DNA of 17,438 bases from JALHMQ01 sp964616395 (GTDB lineage: Bacteria; Pseudomonadota; Gammaproteobacteria; Burkholderiales; Burkholderiaceae_F), in contig CAZTUT010000054.1 of the NCBI GenBank assembly GCA_964616395.1, positions 1 to 17,438 of the forward strand, in the 5' to 3' direction. A program made the translations under genes and the position numbers. Below are positions 14,823 through 17,438 of this stretch, one piece after another (the first letter of the stretch is position 1; every line of letters begins with the position of its first letter). The notes beneath the pieces are model-generated. The model was given only the letters and a program-made list of their open reading frames with translations. It was not told the DNA's origin and made no database searches.

Positions 14823-17438
14823 ATCCCGCATGGCAGCGATCGCACGCCGGTTCGGCGCGCTGACGCCGATCGCACTCGGCATCGCAGCACTCGTCGCGCA
14901 GGCGCAGCAATCGCAGCCGCCCGCCGGTACGCCCACCGACGTGCGCTATACGGCGCCGACCGCCGGCGAGTCCAACCTGTTCCCGCGCGATCCTGCGCGT
15001 GATGCGCAGTCGCCCACGCTATTTCGCGGCGAGCAGTCTGGCGTCAACTACGCGGCCAACGGCGTGGTGGGCAGGATCGTTGTCGAGGTCGACCGCGACG
15101 GCGTGCCGGCGGACGGACAATCGTCGGTGCGCTTCAAGGTGCTGATGTTCGGCCGCGACGGCAAGCCGTTGGCGGCCTCGGTGTTCGCCACCATCGAGTA
15201 CTCGGGCGGCCGCGTGCTGCTGCCCGGCGCCCGCACCGATGATCTCGGCCCGCGCCGCCAGGACGCCGATCGCGTCACGCCCGGCATCCAGCTCAAGGTC
15301 GACGGCGGCGTGGCCGAGTTCACGCTGCTGGCGCCGGCCGAAGCGCAGGACGTGCGTGTGCGCATCACCGCCGGCGGCGAGGAAGCGGCGGGCACGGTGA
15401 GCTTCGTGCCCGAGAAGCGGCCGATGGTCGCTGCCGGCCTCGTCGAAGGCATCGTCAACTTCCGCGACAAGGCGATGCTGGCGCAGCCGCGCCGCAACGA
15501 CGGCTTCGAGCAGGAACTGCAAAGCTGGGTGCGCGAGTTCAGCGGTGGCCGCACGCAGGTCGCGGCACGCACTGCGTTCTACCTGAAGGGCATGATCAGC
15601 GGCGACGTGCTGCTGACCGCCGCCTACGACTCCGACAAGACCACGCGCGCGCGCCTGCTGCGTGACGTGCGCCCCGACGAGCTGTACCCGGTCTATGGCG
15701 ATGCCTCGCTGCGTAGCTTCGATGCGCGCTCGGCCGAGCGGCTCTATGTTCGCGTCGACAAGGGCAAGAGCTACGCGCTGTTTGGCGACTTCGTCACCGG
15801 CGACGGCTTCACGCAGATGATCGGGCAGGGCGCGGTTGCGTCGCTCAAGCAGCGCAGCCTGGGCCAGTACAACCGTACCGGCACCGGCGCTCGACTGCAT
15901 CACGAGGAAGGCCGGCTGGTGGCCAACCTGTTCGGCACCCGCGACACGCTGCGCCAGGTGGTCGAGGAGATCGCCAGCCAAGGGTCGGGACCTTACGGCC
16001 TGCGCAACAACGCGGTGCTCGAAGGCAGCGAAAAGGTCGAGGTGATCGTGCGCGATCGCTTCCAGCCGTCGCGCATCGTCAGCGTGCGGCCGCTGATCCG
16101 GCTGGTCGACTACACGTTCGAGCCGTTCTCCGGACGGATCCTGCTGACGAGCTTCCTGCCGGCCGTCGACGACAACCTGAACCCGGTGTCGCTGCGCATC
16201 ACCTACGAGGTCGATCAGGGCGGCACGCCGTTCTGGGTCGTCGGTGGCGATGCGCAGTACCGGGTCAACGATCGGGTCGAGGTCGGCGGCTCGGCCGTGA
16301 CCGACCGCAATCCGCTGGCGCCCTATGACCTGGCGAGCGCCAACGCCACGATCCGGCTGGCACCGCGGACCGCGCTGGTGGTCGAGGCCGCGCAGACCTC
16401 GAGCAACGTCAACACCAACCCGTCGAACCAGACCAGCAGCCCGTCGCTGGTGGGCCGGACCGGCGAGGTGCGCGGCAACGCCGTGCGGGTCGAACTCGCC
16501 CACGAGGGCGACCGTACCGACGCACGCGTGTTTTATGGCCGCTCCGATCCGGAGTTCAGCAATCCGGGCGCGCCGCTCAATGGCGGGCGCGAGGAGATCT
16601 ACGCGCGCGGCGGCGTCAAGCTTGGCGAAGACCTGAAGCTGTATGCCGAGGGCCTGTCGAGCGAAGACCGGAACAAGGGCGGCGGAGAGCGCATGTCGGC
16701 CGGCGTCGGCCTGCGCTGGTTCGCTGCCGAGCGGCTCACGCTCGACGCCAGCCTGCGCACCGCGCGCGAGACGGTGGGCGAGCGTGGTAACGGTCCGCTG
16801 ACCTGGCCCTATGACCAGACGGCCGGGCTGTCGGGCAGCATCGCGACCGGCTCCGGGGGTGGGGCGCTCGGTTACGGTAACCAGGTGATCGATCCAGTCA
16901 CCGGCATGCCGGTGATCCAGCAGGGCGGACTGGCCAACGCGCCGAGCCGCCTGCCCGCCGGCACGCGTCTGTCGAGCGACTCGGTACGACTCGGTGCCGG
17001 CTACCGGCTCACCGACCGCGCGACCGTGGGCGCAGAGGTCGAGCAGGACATCTCCGGCGACGAGCGGCGTCGCGCTGCGGTAGGCGGCGACTACACGTTC
17101 GCGGAGCGCACCCGGCTTTACGGTCGCTACGAGTACCAAGATGGATGGGTGCAACTCGGCGGCGTGTCCGATACCGGCCGCAGCGCCGGCACCTTCGTGC
17201 TCGGTGTCGACAGCGCGTACCTGAAGAACACGCAGGTGTTCAGCGAATACCGGCTGCGCGATGCGGTGTCGGATCGCGACCTGCAGCTTGCCTCCGGCAT
17301 GCGCAACGACTGGGATGTCGCGCCGGGCTGGCGCATCACGACCGCGCTGGAAAACCTGCGCGTGATCTCCGGCGCCACTGCGCCGGTCAATGCGGCCAGC
17401 GTGGGCGTTGACTGGTCGGCCAGCGCGCTGTGGCGGGC
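14809..17438 (+). CDS. Large outer-membrane beta-barrel-type protein with Big_1-like N-terminal domain (3' end outside window)
   Basis: The frame is open for 876 codons from ATG 14809 to the window edge. The start has GGAGG 5 nt upstream and overlaps the preceding stop by 14 bp. Residues 1 to about 32 are a signal peptide (RRFGALTPIALGIAALVAQA). Residues 88-202 resemble an invasin-type Big_1 Ig domain (VEVDRDGVPADGQSSVRFKV ... GVAEFTLLAP). Next is a conserved-looking module: YPVYGDASLRSFDARS (from 293), LYVRVDKGKSYALFGDF, GSGPYGLRNNAVLEGSEKVE (from 392) and DYTFEPFSGRILL (from 434). From about 480 to the edge, short alternating polar/apolar strands with Tyr/Arg/Glu and Gly-Asp turns (RLYGRYEYQDGW, FSEYRLRD) look like an outer-membrane barrel. 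I do not recognise a named family with confidence. It could be the anchor or exporter for the giant protein, or simply a co-expressed outer-membrane protein. Confidence 0.82.
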   Translation, partial: MARAESRMAAIARRFGALTPIALGIAALVAQAQQSQPPAGTPTDVRYTAPTAGESNLFPRDPARDAQSPTLFRGEQSGVNYAANGVVGRIVVEVDRDGVPADGQSSVRFKVLMFGRDGKPLAASVFATIEYSGGRVLLPGARTDDLGPRRQDADRVTPGIQLKVDGGVAEFTLLAPAEAQDVRVRITAGGEEAAGTVSFVPEKRPMVAAGLVEGIVNFRDKAMLAQPRRNDGFEQELQSWVREFSGGRTQVAARTAFYLKGMISGDVLLTAAYDSDKTTRARLLRDVRPDELYPVYGDASLRSFDARSAERLYVRVDKGKSYALFGDFVTGDGFTQMIGQGAVASLKQRSLGQYNRTGTGARLHHEEGRLVANLFGTRDTLRQVVEEIASQGSGPYGLRNNAVLEGSEKVEVIVRDRFQPSRIVSVRPLIRLVDYTFEPFSGRILLTSFLPAVDDNLNPVSLRITYEVDQGGTPFWVVGGDAQYRVNDRVEVGGSAVTDRNPLAPYDLASANATIRLAPRTALVVEAAQTSSNVNTNPSNQTSSPSLVGRTGEVRGNAVRVELAHEGDRTDARVFYGRSDPEFSNPGAPLNGGREEIYARGGVKLGEDLKLYAEGLSSEDRNKGGGERMSAGVGLRWFAAERLTLDASLRTARETVGERGNGPLTWPYDQTAGLSGSIATGSGGGALGYGNQVIDPVTGMPVIQQGGLANAPSRLPAGTRLSSDSVRLGAGYRLTDRATVGAEVEQDISGDERRRAAVGGDYTFAERTRLYGRYEYQDGWVQLGGVSDTGRSAGTFVLGVDSAYLKNTQVFSEYRLRDAVSDRDLQLASGMRNDWDVAPGWRITTALENLRVISGATAPVNAASVGVDWSASALWR

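Noticed and set aside
15019..17154. A 711-codon open frame on the minus strand opposite the barrel-protein gene
   Set aside because: It is rich in Arg, His, Gln and Ala without recognisable domains, and lies entirely opposite a frame with a signal peptide, RBS and coherent domains. Long antisense frames are expected in GC-rich coding DNA.

Overview
This is a GC-rich (roughly 65%) piece of a Gram-negative proteobacterial chromosome, probably a gammaproteobacterium of the Xanthomonadales/Lysobacterales type. That placement is inferred from the glnA, small DUF4124-like gene, glnL, glnG order and the base composition; it is not proven here. The window is cut at both ends: glnA lacks its 5' part and the last gene runs off the right edge. 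It also holds one 100-N assembly gap.

Region 1 (1-3981, core nitrogen regulation): the C-terminal third of glutamine synthetase (glnA) with its adenylylation-site Tyr, a terminator-like hairpin, a small secreted coiled-coil protein, then the GlnL (NtrB) sensor kinase and the GlnG (NtrC) sigma-54 activator. GlnL senses nitrogen status through PII and phosphorylates NtrC, which drives glnA and other nitrogen genes.

Region 2 (4080-4917): a small two-TM membrane protein whose cytosolic part looks like a Bro-N domain, a tRNA-Lys(CTT) gene on the minus strand with a clear -10 element, and a dense cluster of perfect inverted repeats between the tRNA and the next gene.

Region 3 (4915-17438, cell-surface cluster): a minus-strand lipoprotein with two bacterial Ig-like repeats is divergent, across a 361-bp intergenic stretch of lower GC, from a giant plus-strand gene. 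That gene (6038-14822) encodes a secreted mosaic of about ten DUF11-like and about ten SdrD_B/Cna-B-like domains. The N gap breaks its frame; the repeat copies on both sides imply that about 180 nt are really missing, which would restore one ORF of 2954 codons. Overlapping its stop by 14 bp begins a large secreted protein with a Big_1-like N-terminal domain and a long beta-strand-rich region typical of an outer-membrane barrel, still open at the window end. The overlap suggests coupled synthesis. I propose, as inference, that the two form a partner system in which the barrel protein anchors or exports the giant one. This is the most interesting system in the window.
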